From contig BGZK01000005.1 in the NCBI GenBank assembly GCA_005406025.1, positions 310,001 through 374,000 of the forward strand: 64,000 nt of DNA. Reading direction: 5' to 3'. Shown piece after piece: positions 23,235 through 35,127 of this stretch. Both the position numbers and the translations under genes were made by a program. The DNA is from Eumeta japonica. Taxonomy: Eukaryota > Arthropoda > Insecta > Lepidoptera > Psychidae. Each line of letters opens with the position of its first letter. Within the stretch, counting starts at the first letter, position 1. The notes under the pieces were generated by a model. The model was not told where the DNA came from, ran no database searches, and saw only the letters and a program-made list of their open reading frames with translations.

Positions 23235-24600
23235 TAGACTTTTTTAAACTCACGCCTATTTCCCTGAAGGGTAGGCAGAGACATAAATTTCCACATGATA
23301 CGATCTTTGCATATCTCTCTTGCTTTACTGACATCCATCAATCTCTTCATGCAAGTTCGTCAGTTTTGGGTACTTAAAATTTGACTGTTTTAATTGCTAG
23401 CAATATGGTCTGCATAGGATTTTCTAGGGTGATCCTTACCGACTTTTCCATCTCACCCGTTCGTTCTATAGATTTGTTTTTTTTACTCTACTTTCAATCA
23501 TCCTTTCCAGTTGGCCAAACCACCGCATCATACCTTTTTCCACTCCAGTCACTATATCTTCTTTCAAACTATATCGGTCTCTGACATCATTGTTTCTACA
23601 TATGTCTTTCAGAGATACTCCACACATATTACGCAGAGATCGCATCTCCTCTATATTGATTTATGCAAGAAACCACTAAGAAGTGGTCTGTGTCAATGTT
23701 GACGCTACGGTACACTCTCGTATCCATACCTTCTCAACCGATCACCCACAATTACAAAGTCTATCATGCTTTTGTCTTCTCCTCTCTGCCAATTATGTGA
23801 GTATGTCCTTCTGTGGTCAAACATAGTGTTTGTTACACAGAAGTTAAACTGTTGACACAGTAGGAGAAGGCAATCTCCATTTTCATTCACTCTTTAATCT
23901 CCAAATTTACCTAAGACTTTTTTTATATTCATCGTATTGCACACCCACCCATCTACCCATAAAAATCACTTTACATTACTATCCTTTCGTTTTTGTCATA
24001 TTTCACTCTATGTTCCTCACATCAACCCAAAACTCCTTCCACTCCTCGAGCGTTTTGGACATATCTAGGGCGTATACGCCTAAAATGAAAATCCGTATGA
24101 GTCCAATTTTAATTTGGAACTACATAAACCTTGGATTTAGACATTCGTAATCTTGTATATATTCAAATAATCTTTCTAGTAAGATGAAGTCAACGCCCCG
24201 GCATCCTCGGTGGCTTTGGTGAATACCAGACCAATTACTGTTAAGAGATCCGTGTTTGATAGCTCCATTACTACCTTTCCTTTTAGTCTCATTCACGCAC
24301 ATAATATCCAGTCGCGTGTCTTTCAACAGTTTGCAGATACCTTCAATTTTAGCATCCATACCTCCACACACATTCAAAGTACCAAACCGGACTTCTCTAG
24401 TCCGCGTTTCGCTCCGGGGAACTTGAAGTGACGGATGGCGAACCTCGTTGCCGCAATCGAGCCTAGAGCTCCCAATTCCCCGGTACGGAAATTTTTCCCC
24501 CCCAGATGCAGTGGGACTGGCTGGGACTAGCCCGGCGAGGGATTCTCTGGCAACGCCAGTACCCTCCTGGGATAATTTTTTTTTTGTTACCACGAACATT
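23235..24600 (-). pseudogene. RTE-like non-LTR retrotransposon, endonuclease plus C-terminus (copy 2)
   Basis: On the minus strand, an open frame from 24,599 to 24,120 contains the start of the apurinic-like endonuclease: VRFGTLNVCGGMD, IMCVNETKRKG, AIKHGSLNSNWSGIHQSHRG. After stops it continues as ILGVYA, then NTMFDHRRTYS and SMIDFVIV at about 23,760-23,860, and NIDTDHFLVVS near 23,690, so the endonuclease domain is present end to end. The next residues (from about 23,655) are already the C-terminal part: EEMRSLRNMCGVSLKDICRN, VTGVEKGMMRWFGQLERM. The reverse transcriptase is missing. The 3' end reads CTGCCTACCCTTCAGGGAAATAGGCG. Several stops and frameshifts make it dead. A sister fragment lies at 43.5 kb. 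It is a different family from the one at 17.3 kb. Confidence 0.9.
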
Positions 24601-25604
24601 GAATTTAGTGAAATTTGGAAGGAGTAGGAGGGATAAGGAGTAAGAAATCTAGGAGGACGAAGAGATATTAAGGCTTAGAGCCGAGATACATGATATACCC
24701 GGAATAATTCATCATATCCTAGAAAAGTTTTTCGTTTTTTTCGAAAATTATCAGAGAGCCTCTTATTATACATTTCTTTAATTTTTCTCGTTTTTTAATA
24801 CTTATGTTTATTGTATAAGACATAAACAAAATACTAGTCTCAAAGGAGTTTTGTGCTCTTACAGTTTTTGTGAAAATTGCACTATTATAAATTATTTTGT
24901 AAGTACATAATCAAATAAAATATTATTTATTCTAAAAAAAATGCGTAAGAAAACACTAACGAATGCCCTGTTCTGTATTACTAAAACGTAATAGTATCAA
25001 AAATTCATAGCTTTAAAAGAAAACAAACCCTTTTCTTACATACCCAATCCTAACTCCATTACCTATAAACATGTAATAATAATATATTCATAGATTACTG
25101 TTAGTAATATACATAGGTTACATAGATTACTGATAAACATTTATCCTATACTTTTAACATTTATTCCTATACATTTATCCTATATTAATTATCACAAGAC
25201 CTTTCATGTTTTTTTCCGAAACTTTTGAAAATATGAAATTCATTTGTATGGAAATCTCTCTTATTTCACACCTAATGCGATTACAATTCGAAATAAACCT
25301 GAAAAACTGTTTACCTAGCGTACCTACCCCAAGAATTCGCCCTTATTTTCGAGTTCCAAAGGCTCGACAACATTATTGTTCATACATTAAGGCGGTAGTT
25401 AATTTAAATTTCTTTCGACATCGCTTCTCGTTAAGCGCATTAAAACTATCATCGCATTTTCGACGTGACCGACTCAATTTATAAAAGTTTAGAGCTGCTT
25501 CAGTATTAGACTTGAATGGTTGAATAGTTGAATTATTACTGAAGAAGTAGCTATCCGTCCGTGGATTCACCCGTACAGCCATAGAGTATGTCTGTTTGTC
25601 TTGT
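24601..25604. other. No gene recognised
   Basis: AT-rich. At 25,085-25,190 there are short local repeats (ATAGATTACTG twice; ACATTTATCCTATA about three times). Nothing else is seen. Confidence 0.4.
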
Positions 25605-25795
25605 GTATCGATTGATCTTGCTGTCGATATCGATCCCGGCCGGCTCTCAATTGTGCTTCCGGCACTGCTTCTAGTTGCGGTCTTGATTCTAATTCAGATC
25701 TGGGAGTAAGCAATCGATTGTGACCCCGATATCGTTCTCGATTTCATTGTCATTCCCGGCTCTCGATTCTGTCCCTCGTTCCGCTTGCCATTTAG
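25605..25795. repeat. Decayed 6-bp-periodic array, locus 1
   Basis: The sequence falls into hexamers with a GATYYC/GGTCTC-like theme, for example GATATC GATCCC GGCCGG, later GACCCC GATATC GTTCTC GATTTC ATTGTC ATTCCC GGCTCT. It is GC-rich against its flanks. The complementary theme GRAAYC appears at 36.76, 41.60 and (same strand as here) 52.97 kb. Confidence 0.5.
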
Positions 25796-26829
25796 TTTGC
25801 TCTTTCGAACTTGACTTAGATTTGATGAAGGCGGGACTAATGCTTACATAAAAATAAAATACAAGCTATACACGTATTACTTGAGAATGGGGTAGCTCTC
25901 CATGAATGCAAAAATTTTCAGAATGGGCATAATTATATAAATTACGAGATTAAGCCGGAAGGAAAGCTAGTAATCTATTTTACTTGGGGATACTGTAACT
26001 TTTTATCAAACTGCAAACAATAAATTCTTAATTGTCCCTATTTTTAAGGTTTTTCTCCATTACCCCAATGTTAAATACTGGCGACATGGAAAATAAAATA
26101 AAAGATAACTCGGGACGATGAATGGTTGTAGAAATGCTTATTCCGTAACAAACGATAACATACGCAGAAGGTTAAGTAAGGTCGTAACTAAATAGCAATG
26201 CAACACAATTTTCGTCAACTTTATAAATAAATGCGCAAACACACCTTACAACAGCGCACGCATATCCCTAAGCGGATTTCAGCGCCGATTTCAGTGACGG
26301 ATTTCCTCTGTAAATATGAAAATTCACGGGAGCTTATCGCCCAATATTGGACGTAATATTGCCTCGGTTTTTCACTCAATTAAGGATAATTGCTCGGAAT
26401 ACGGATTCAGATTAATTTCTCTAACGTAAATAATTAAATTAATGAGATAACATCAATTTCAATGTAATTTTATATCTCTGTTTGTTGATGAATTTCGTTT
26501 CTTTTTTTTTGTGTTCGCGGAACGACGGCGCACAAAAGAGAATTTATACAAATGGTTGTTTATTTTTTTGGAACGGGAATCAAAATATTATTGTATGATA
26601 TTTTTTTATATATTATATTAAATTTATACATTAAACCGTTCATAACCATTTATGAATGGTGTTTCTCAGAAACGCCACCAAAGTCAACATTTCAAGCCTA
26701 TTTATACTAAGGTCAGTCAGTTCAAGATAATAAGTGACCACCCAAGGATCGAAATTCGACCATGACTGGTTGAATTTTCAAGTTCGAACGTTATTAAGGT
26801 CCCTTCGACGTGCAATACTTTTATTTACG

Positions 26830-26830
<1 letters not shown>
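25796..26830. other. No gene recognised
   Basis: AT-rich, apart from a slightly mixed stretch at 26,240-26,340. No coding, RNA or repeat signal was recognised. Confidence 0.4.
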
Positions 26831-26865
<35 letters not shown>

Positions 26866-26894
26866 TAGGTTACATATATATATATATATATATA
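26831..26894. repeat. Compound (TA)n microsatellite
   Basis: About 16 TA units, then TTATTTAGGTTACA, then about 10 more TA units. The flank TTATTTACGTTA before the first tract resembles the interruption, so the tract plus flank seems duplicated. Confidence 0.9.
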
Positions 26895-27976
26895 AATTTT
26901 TCTTGTTTTACTATATTATCCGGGAGCGTGTACAGATACGTCGTTTTGTAAGCATTTAGTATAAGCAATACCTACGTTTCAAATTAATATTACAACAGAT
27001 GAAAAAACATGACACGCTAATGACGTATTGGGACATTCTCGCAGCTAACCTAGATTAAATAATATTGAAAAATATATAAGAAAACAATGTGTTATACATA
27101 TAATGAATTGTAAATGGTAAAAACTGTGTTGAATATCGTACGAAAATTGTAGTTGTAAATAGCGTGAAGTGTAACAAATTGAGATTTCCAAATAAAGACT
27201 TCGAGTCTACATCGAAGGTGAGAAAAAACTAACTGTTTACATATTTATTTATTTTTTTTGATTCGACTAAAGCTCGTCTATAGCTACTAAACCAAAAAAG
27301 AAAATTGATTGACAAACAATGGAGAAAAAGGTACTGAACTGTTGTGTCTTTGCCTATTCATATATAGATGTATTGTGCATTAGAATCCTATCGATAATTT
27401 AACTAAAGACAAAATGTATATTACTAAAATCTTAACGTGTTCTCGTATGGGAAGAAAAGTGTTTCATTTTTTTTTTATCATCAAAAAAGCTCCATCGCTG
27501 ATAAAACAATCATTCTTAAAATCGAATGCAAGCCCTTCTATTCAAAGCACTTACTGTTCGAAGCCCGGACTTAACCTCTGAACTACCATCATTTCATTGT
27601 TTCATTCAGTTTACATCTATTAATGCCAGTTAGTCTAGCCAACTCTCGTACTTCTGACTTTGTATCAGGTTTAAATTAGCCCATTGCTGAAAGCACACCC
27701 TTCTACATTTTTTTTTGATCACACTTGCCAGTGTGCTTTGGGGGATGTTGTTGAACGATGACGACCGTAGTCACTATAAAACGATGAAGTCCGGTGTGAC
27801 TTAAGGTGCACTCCAAAACACGAAACTTATGCTTAAATTTGACTCAAGAAATTTGCTTACGGTCGACCCACTCCTCGCCTACGACTTCGCCTACGCCTCG
27901 CGATCGAATCCGTCGTGGCTTGTGATCCGAAGGCGACGCTTTTCAGCTGGTCCATCACCAGTCTCGAATTACCATA
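26895..27976. other. No gene recognised
   Basis: AT-rich to about 27,650. From 27,730 to 27,960 the base composition is more balanced (CTCGCCTACGACTTCGCCTACGCC), but no frame or family was recognised. Confidence 0.4.
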
Positions 27977-28073
27977 GCGTTTCATGAAGTATTACAATAA
28001 TTTTAATATCTATTGCTAATTACTACGTTTTATGAAGTATTGTAATAACTTTTGGATTCTATTGCCAATGTCA
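27977..28073 (+). repeat. Tandem duplication, about 47 bp x 2
   Basis: CGTTTCATGAAGTATTACAATAA...CTATTGCTAAT is followed by CGTTTTATGAAGTATTGTAATAA...CTATTGCCAAT with an offset of 47 bp. It is a diverged direct duplication. Confidence 0.7.
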
Positions 28074-31008
28074 ATCTACACAAAAATATATTGTGTGTTA
28101 TTGTACATACTTATTAGGATATCACTATTAGACCGGTTAAAAAGCATCAAAACCAAGGAAAGTCTCATTATCTTCGAGTTATTGAAATCGAAGCTTACTT
28201 AAGATTAGAATTGCCAAAAACGTCATTATTATCCAAAACTCTGAGCACAAAAGAGACAACTGATATTCTTAAAATCGCTGGTCATTCTCTTTCTCTATCC
28301 TATATTGTTGTTTGTGTATATGGAATAATACAATTGCTTTCTGTTACGTACTACTCACCGTCTGTTCGTCTACCTTCTATCTATCAAGAATATCATTGAA
28401 CTATTAAAACGAGTTCAATAGTTAAATGCATCGCTTTGAAACCAGATGGTACGCCGTTCGATCTCGCTCGCGGATAAAATGACCGAGCAGTTTTTGATTA
28501 AAAAAAAAATGAAACTTTCGCCCCGAACGTCTACGAGGACGCTAAGCTGACGGTCTTACACATTGTCACATTCAAGAAAACAATCGTTAGCAATGCCCAG
28601 CCCTCACCGGCCAAGCATGGAGTTGACGGTAATCTGATTGACGTGAAATTATAAAATGGCGGAAGCTAACGCCTCGAAAATGGGACCGCTGAAGCCTGTC
28701 GCAACGAACTATCGATCTTAATTAAAAAAATGCACTCGAAAACACGGCCAACGCAGCTAATTGACGGCTAAAAAAAAAAAACTCTACAATTATATCTTGA
28801 TCGCTTTCGCCTTTCTCCTTCTCCCTCTTGAAGAACAAGCACGAAGAAGAAAGTGAACGAAAATGCTTAAGGTGCTTTTTTATGACGGCGTCGTACCGAT
28901 GCCTTCGTTATGCTCCGAACGCACGCGACGATCGCGGCGAGCGGTCCGCTCTCCCACCGAATTAATTTCCTTCGTAGTCTGAAGTCGACGAATTTCACAT
29001 TATTTCGGAAGGAGGTTAAGGAAGGTTGGGAGGGGGGCATAAATCATATTTTTCGTTCGATAATTATATACCGTCGCGGCCGAAATTGAATCGAAAGTGC
29101 ACACTTAAAGGAAACCCTATAATTTTTTCCCTGTACTTGTTATTAAAGATAGGAAGTTCTCGTATTTATTGCCTGTAATTCTGTGTACGAGTATAAATAC
29201 GTGTGTCTTAGAGGAAGAAGATCAGCTTAGGAGTTTTGTTTTTAATTTAATCGATGACGTTCCGAAGAGATTCCCCGATAACTCTTTTTACAAATATCTA
29301 AAGAAAACATAAAGGATTGTTATTTGTGAACTATTTCATTAAATTTACAGAAGCTTATAGAAATTGAAACTGCTTTCTCGACAATTTCATTTTATTGATA
29401 GATCATTGAATTGATTAATTTAAAATTTAAACTGAGTGTTATTTGTAACGGAAAACTTTTAATATCAATTCCTTTTACTTGAAATGAGTAGCATCTATCG
29501 AATAGTTTTGAAAATACTGTCTTTTGAAATTTATAACTTCAATTTTTTTTCTGAATGTCGTATGTAATTTAAAAAAAAATAATAAATATTTATGTAAAAT
29601 TACGATTCGCTCTAACAAAATTATACTATTGTAGAATATAGCCATAAATTCTACGAATGTAACTCAATAATAGAACAACTTTTTTTTTTATTAAATATCA
29701 ATGTAGTATAAATTAATATATAAGTTTGTAATAGCATTAAAACTTAAGACTCGTATTCCCAGAAGAAAACATGAGCAATGCCATACGGTATTATTAGCAG
29801 TTCAATTGAGATAAAATATTTTGCACTTTGTGGTCTTTTGTGATCATTCTCCTAAGTTTGTCTTTTGGAATTCGGCAATTTGACTACCGGCACTTACTAA
29901 GATGCACTTCTTGTATAGGTTTTATTAGTCACTTTAATATTGGTTTGAAAGGTATAAATAAATTACAATAATTTGTTAATAAAACCTTGTTTTCTTTTAA
30001 AACCATCGAAAACCAAGTTTTGACAGCCATTTTTTTTTGGTAATAATAAATTTGTTTGTACAATTAATTGCTTGTTTATCAATACAATTTCTGGCAACGC
30101 ATCAACGCGTCAATGAACAGCGAAATGCAGATAAATAATCAATTGTTTCAAAATTCACTCAGAAAGTATTTAAAGTTTGTCTTTAGTAGAATGAAATAGT
30201 AGTTTGTAGTACACCGAACATTTAATTCGCTCTACCAATTTCAGTAGACTTATCGCTTACACGCAATACTCAAAATACAAATACAGTGTTGATTGGTATT
30301 TCTTACAATCACTACCATCCTCGTTCTTTAGTCAGAAAGTGCTCGGTCATCATTTAAAATTTGTATTTATGTATTAATTTAATTTTTGATCGAGTTCATT
30401 TACACTACATTCTTTATGGAATAACTAAGACTCTTCATGACATATTAGAAGGAGACTATTAACATTTCTCGAGAATTCGTATTCCGTTATGTTTCCGTAG
30501 TTTGAGTTTGATAGTTTTATTTTGTGTTCGCTTAATTTTGAAATAATTACACTTATTATAAGCGACATAATTTTTTAACCGAATTTATCAAGTACGTTAT
30601 AATACGAATGTTGACTTTGTAAGCGATCGCACTAGAATAGTCGATTATACAAAACCTGCTGAGAGGAATATAGAGTTCCGGTGGAGTGCGAAGCGGTAGT
30701 AGGGAAAAAATCTCTACCTTTTGGTAGAGCTAGCTTTGACACCGTGCTCAAAACTACTAAAAAATAGTACTCTATTAATTTTATTTTCGTTTGTAGAGTT
30801 AGAAAAATAGTCAACTGCACTCTTAACTCTACTAATAAGAACCGGGTTTCAATGATATTAATACACATCAATCATGTAATCGAATAGCTCAGAAAACATC
30901 GCACAAACTGTAGAGTGTTGAAAGACTACAGCGATGCAGGCGGCACCGTGAAACGAGAAACATAAAAATCGATTCTGATACGATACTAAACAGCGTCTAT
31001 GGGTTTGT
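28074..31008. other. No further exon recognised downstream (minus sense) of the 31 kb exon
   Basis: 28,440-29,070 has balanced to GC-rich patches (GACGATCGCGGCGAGCGG near 28,930) without a convincing frame. 29,080-30,600 is very AT-rich. 30,640-30,860 contains CTACCTTTTGGTAGAG-like repeat-looking sequence that I could not place. If the 31 kb exon is real, its first intron covers at least part of this stretch. Confidence 0.4.
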
Positions 31009-31014
31009 ACTCAC

Positions 31015-31261
31015 CCGGTTTGCTGACTGGGTGGGTGACGGGCGCCGACGGCGTGGTCGCGGTGTTCGGAGGATACACGGGGTCGCAGCACTCCCTCTCC
31101 GGGAACTCGCTGGTGGCCGCGAACGCCGCCAGCGCCAGCAGCAGCAGCAGGCCGCGCCATAGCGTCGACTCGCCGGCCCTCAAGTCGAAGTGTCTGACAC
31201 ATCTCGCGCGGCGCACCACTGTTCTCGCGTCATATCGGCGATAAGATAGTCTTTCGCACAT
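31015..31261 (-). CDS. Probable first coding exon of a secreted or membrane protein
   Basis: The exon is markedly GC-rich and in one minus-strand frame encodes 82 residues from ATG 31,261-31,259. Residues 1-36 are Arg-rich (RTVVRRARCVRHF). Residues 38-49 are a strong hydrophobic core (LLLLLALAAFAA), as in a signal peptide, with probable cleavage near residue 50. A mature start SEFPERECCDPVYPP and a Thr/Pro-rich stretch follow. The frame stays open to AAACCGG, followed by GTGAGTAC (31,014 downward), an excellent splice donor with the intron in phase 1. The Kozak context is weak and the N-region before the hydrophobic core is long, so translation may start elsewhere, for example in an upstream exon. 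I do not recognise the family. No following exon was found to the left in this window. Confidence 0.55.
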
Positions 31262-32740
31262 GGATTCTCTCACATTACACCGTTCGATACGAGCGACGTT
31301 CGCTTATTAATCGTATAGGGCCTCATAAAAACCTGAAAAGGGAAGGTTCGTGTAGGAGTAATGGTGTGGTATGATCACTAAAATCATTTTTTTTTCCAGT
31401 CCCTCAATTACCTAGGGGAGTTTATAAGAATTGACAAATCGATTACTCAAAGACGAAATACATGTGTAGGTAATAAATCAGAATATTATTGAATATATAA
31501 GAAAAATTAAAAGATTCAAATATAATTCGATAATTTAATAATTAAAATAAGTAAAAATTCTTTTCATTTAGCGTGCGTATCACATTAAGTCCCTTTAAGA
31601 CGAAGAAACGGCGTGTTCTAATTATCTTGTATTATATTAAATGTTACTAATAGTTTATAAATTGTTACTAAATTTTCATTGATTTTTGAAATTAGAATAA
31701 CTGCGCTTGAACGGCTTATACAAATATTTAGTATATCAGTATATAAAAATATTTAGCGAACAGCAATCCAGATGTAAATAAAATACAAATAAAATTATAT
31801 ATTTCTAATACTCATCGATAAGCATTTATAAAAATGATCATGTGATAATATAATACCTATTTTAGAGAAGTACAAATTTAAACTAAATATATTTTCAATT
31901 AAATAAAATAAGAGATTGTAACATTTTGTGTTTGGGCACATTGATGTGCTTTTTTTATATAAAGAATTATATTCCACGCATAGACAAAAAGGAAAAAAGC
32001 TATCAAATAAAAAATCCTATCAAGGCTAATTTCACATTGTCGCATCAATATGTAAAGTTTTATTACATTTGTAATATTACATTAACACAGATATCTTTTA
32101 TAATGAACAATTAATACATAAATGTTATACAGATATATTATGTGAATTTATTTATAATATTTTAAATCGTTTTAGGTGCATACGATTTTTAGTTTTATAT
32201 AGGTGGTATATATTAACAAAACATAGCCATGTGTCATCGTGATACAAAGTATATTAAAAAAATTTTTGTAGCACTCATAAGATTTTCATAAATAAAAGCT
32301 ATGGATTATTTAAAAACCCTATATAAAATATTTAAAAAAACAACCGATTGACAATAAAATATATCATAAAATAAGCGATACGCCACCACCCTATTTTCTA
32401 TATTCCACTATATTCACCCTAAATTCCACCCTACGCATAATTAAGATCGCCCACGCACAATGAACAATTATGCACAATTAAGATCGTTTTACATTATTTT
32501 TAAATTTCTAAATATTAATTTTCCACCGAAACTGTCTAAATCATTATATCTGAAATGTGGTATGGTAGATTTAATAAGTATGGTAATTATTTCCGAATAG
32601 TACTTTTCAACTAATCAAAAACATCCGATTAGCAATGTAAAACGCGACATTTCTTCATCCCACTCTAGCGCACTTATAAATGCAATTATTTGGGGTGAGT
32701 ATTGTGAATGGTAGAGGTTCGATCATGTGCTGATTTTTGC
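31262..32740. other. Upstream flank of the exon; AT-rich
   Basis: Very AT-rich from 31,400. No TATA or initiator could be tied to the exon with confidence. No repeat family was recognised. Confidence 0.4.
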
Positions 32741-33010
32741 ACCCACACGCACTTCGATCGTGCACTCACACTTACTTCGATTATGCCACTCACACGCACT
32801 TCGATTATGCCACTCACACGCACTTCAATTATGCAGTCACACAACTTCGATTATGCCACTCACACGCACTTCAATTATGCAGTCACACAACTTCGATTAT
32901 GCCACTCACACGCACTTCAATTATGCAGTCACACAACTTCGATTGTGCACTCACACGCACTTTGATTATCCACTCACACACACTTCGATCGTGCACGCAC
33001 ACACACTCTC
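32741..33010 (+). repeat. Minisatellite with 46-bp dimer unit
   Basis: About 11 units alternate between a 24-bp type A (CACTCACACGCACTTCRATT + ATGC) and a 22-bp type B (AGTCACACAACTTCGATTAT + GC). A-B dimers repeat three times in the centre (about 32,810-32,950). The outer units are diverged (CGATCGTGC, GATTATCC). Because the units are not multiples of three overall, all three plus-strand frames stay open and give repetitive His/Thr/Ser peptides. These frames are by-products of the repeat, not genes. Confidence 0.93.
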
Positions 33011-34109
33011 AGAATAGATATATTCCTCGAGTGATCATATTGTCGATCAATGTTGGCCGTTCCATGTTTACATGATTTTATACACGTTCACGGTATGAAA
33101 AACAGATATTATGAATAAAGTTTACGATTATAATCAATATTTAATAACGCTTTTATCAAAATTTGATTCTTAAAATTGAAATCGGTATGCTATAGGAATC
33201 CAGAATTTCATTTTTACCGTACATAAGTTTGTCTGAAAGCTTGTGCATTGCGAAGCACGGCGAAAAACAACAATTCGAATGAACTAATCAAGTTAAGTGA
33301 ATCATAAGCCCTTCGCTTTTCGTCAATTTTGACGATAATCACAACAATGGATTGGAAAATATAGTAATTAGTATATCACGTTGAAACGATTTTGTTGGTC
33401 ACGAAGTAACCGTATATACAGCATGTTACAAAGTTAAACACGTATCGATGTCAGTCCGTGAACAATAATTGTTAATTTACACAATTCTAAGTTAATTTAC
33501 GCATTGAACTGAACATCACATCTAAATGTAGTATCGTATGATATTGTCAATTTTTAACAAAATACAACTTTAAAACAAAAGTACCAAACTCTCATTCAAT
33601 TGTAGTTGTATAGAATAGAAGCTTTAAATATAAAATCGAGTTATTAAACTGTCGGACAAATTGTACCACCCCAAGATATATAAATCTAATATTTTTCACT
33701 TAAAAATGCACTACCTTAACTTTTGATGTGAGTCATAATTCTGTAAAATCCCATTAGTCAATAGTTCTGTAAACGTCGTTTAATCTGTAAAGAGACAAAT
33801 TGTTCATGTTTTAAATTGTTTTCTAAAATTTGTTTCAATGAATTTATTGTTGAAATTGCACCGGTTTACCCAAGCTGATGAAATAGCAGAATTGCAGACG
33901 TATATTTTTTTAAAGCAATTAGGGTTAAAATAAAATGTTGTCTATTGAATGTGAATGTCGATGAGAAGCGGTTTTAAAATAATTCATCAATAGCTAAGTC
34001 AAAAACTCGATTCGCTTTCTAGTGATGTAATTCGTCATGCTTTTGTTGCAATCAAAGCGATTGGTCGGCTAAATTTATCAAAGAAAAGGATCTGAGAAAA
34101 CGTATTTTT
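33011..34109. other. No gene recognised
   Basis: AT-rich. It may hold the eroded upstream part of the element carrying the endonuclease frame at 34.2 kb, but nothing could be read. Confidence 0.4.
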
Positions 34110-34126
34110 GGAGTTTACTCCTTAAG
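34110..34126 (+). repeat. Left copy of an inverted motif flanking the endonuclease frame
   Basis: GGAGTTTACTCCTTAAG. It is the reverse complement of 34,788-34,805 apart from one extra A in the right copy. The core is itself almost a palindrome (GGAGT..ACTCC). Confidence 0.75.
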
Positions 34127-34235
34127 AATCGATTTCATATTTAGGCCCGGGGTATGGAATTTTATGGGAGTAAAATCAAGTGTTAGATAAATGACGTTAC
34201 GCTATCGTCATTGTTACTGAAATAAATAAATCGTC

Positions 34236-34664
34236 ATGGTTACTGTTTACATTTCAATCAATCAGAATGTGACAAATATAATAGATTTTCTCCACGAATC
34301 ATTGTTAGTGTATACAGAAGGGAGTTCAAAACTATTGAAGAAACGTTACCATGAACTTCTACTTATACTTGGTGGAGATTTTAATATTGATTTTAATAAA
34401 GAAGATGGTTTCCGTTTAGTACAATTTCTGAAAGATGAACTGAACTTAGATTTAATTTCTGACAGAACACTAGGGACAACTAGATACGGTACAACTATTG
34501 ATGCGATGTTTTCACGATTTATCACACATGTATATTCCGACATTCATGTATCATATTTTAGTTACCATAAACCAATTGTTTCAGTGTTTAATGATACCGC
34601 TATTGTTGCTGTGATAAACATTACGCAAGATAACGTCAATGATAGAGAAAATCAATCTTACTAA
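34236..34664 (+). CDS. Truncated EEP-type endonuclease domain, transposon-derived
   Basis: An uninterrupted 142-codon frame, unusual in this decayed region. It contains LLILGGDFNIDF at residues 41-52, the Asp-x-Asn strand of endonuclease/exonuclease/phosphatase enzymes. It also has TTRYGTTIDAMFSRF near residues 80-95, like the T..T.ID.IF block, and VSYFSYHKPIV near residues 104-114 in place of the final S-D-H. The Asp before the last His is therefore Tyr. In insects I associate this variant with the endonuclease attached to Helentron-type helicases; a LINE endonuclease is the alternative. The N-terminal half with the metal-binding Glu is missing and an in-frame stop lies three codons upstream, so the product is probably inactive. 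It is flanked by inverted GGAGT..ACTCC motifs. Confidence 0.6.
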   Translation: MVTVYISINQNVTNIIDFLHESLLVYTEGSSKLLKKRYHELLLILGGDFNIDFNKEDGFRLVQFLKDELNLDLISDRTLGTTRYGTTIDAMFSRFITHVYSDIHVSYFSYHKPIVSVFNDTAIVAVINITQDNVNDRENQSY

Positions 34665-34787
34665 AAATTTTATTGACGCATTAATTGTTTTACTATTAAC
34701 ATAAATAAATGAATTGTGTATTATGCTTTGAATAATATAATAGATGCTTTCAACTACCATTATACTAATCTATATGTACGACATCAT

Positions 34788-34805
34788 CTTAAAGGAGTAA
34801 ACTCC
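34788..34805 (+). repeat. Right copy of the inverted motif
   Basis: CTTAAAGGAGTAAACTCC, the reverse complement of the 34,110 motif with one inserted A. It is followed by AGTTGTGCGCCGGAGC. Confidence 0.75.
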
Positions 34806-35127
34806 AGTTGTGCGCCGGAGCTGACACACTCACAATTTTTTTTAACAAATACACAAGTCGTACGATATTCTTGTCGCGGTACAAGTTAAACCAGATTTTA
34901 AACTATGTTACTTTGAATAAATAGTTTGTTAACGTTCAAACGAATTTTTCTTCGGCACTAAAAACTGGTACAATATATTGGGACTTTGCTCTATACGTTG
35001 GCCAATTTCATTGTGGTTGAGCCTTGCTGTGGTCAACTCGGACGCAACACGGAAACGGGCTGGTTCGACCAAAGAAATGCGACTTTCTCACAGAAAACAG
35101 ACGCAAAGCAACAGCTATTTCGTTTTA

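Noticed and set aside
32741..33010. A CRISPR-like array
   Set aside because: Repeats and 'spacers' are the same sequence family (A/B dimers), in an animal genome.
32708..33075. Three overlapping plus-strand open frames of 85-112 codons rich in His/Thr/Ser
   Set aside because: They are products of the 24/22-bp minisatellite, which is open in all three frames. No independent coding evidence exists.
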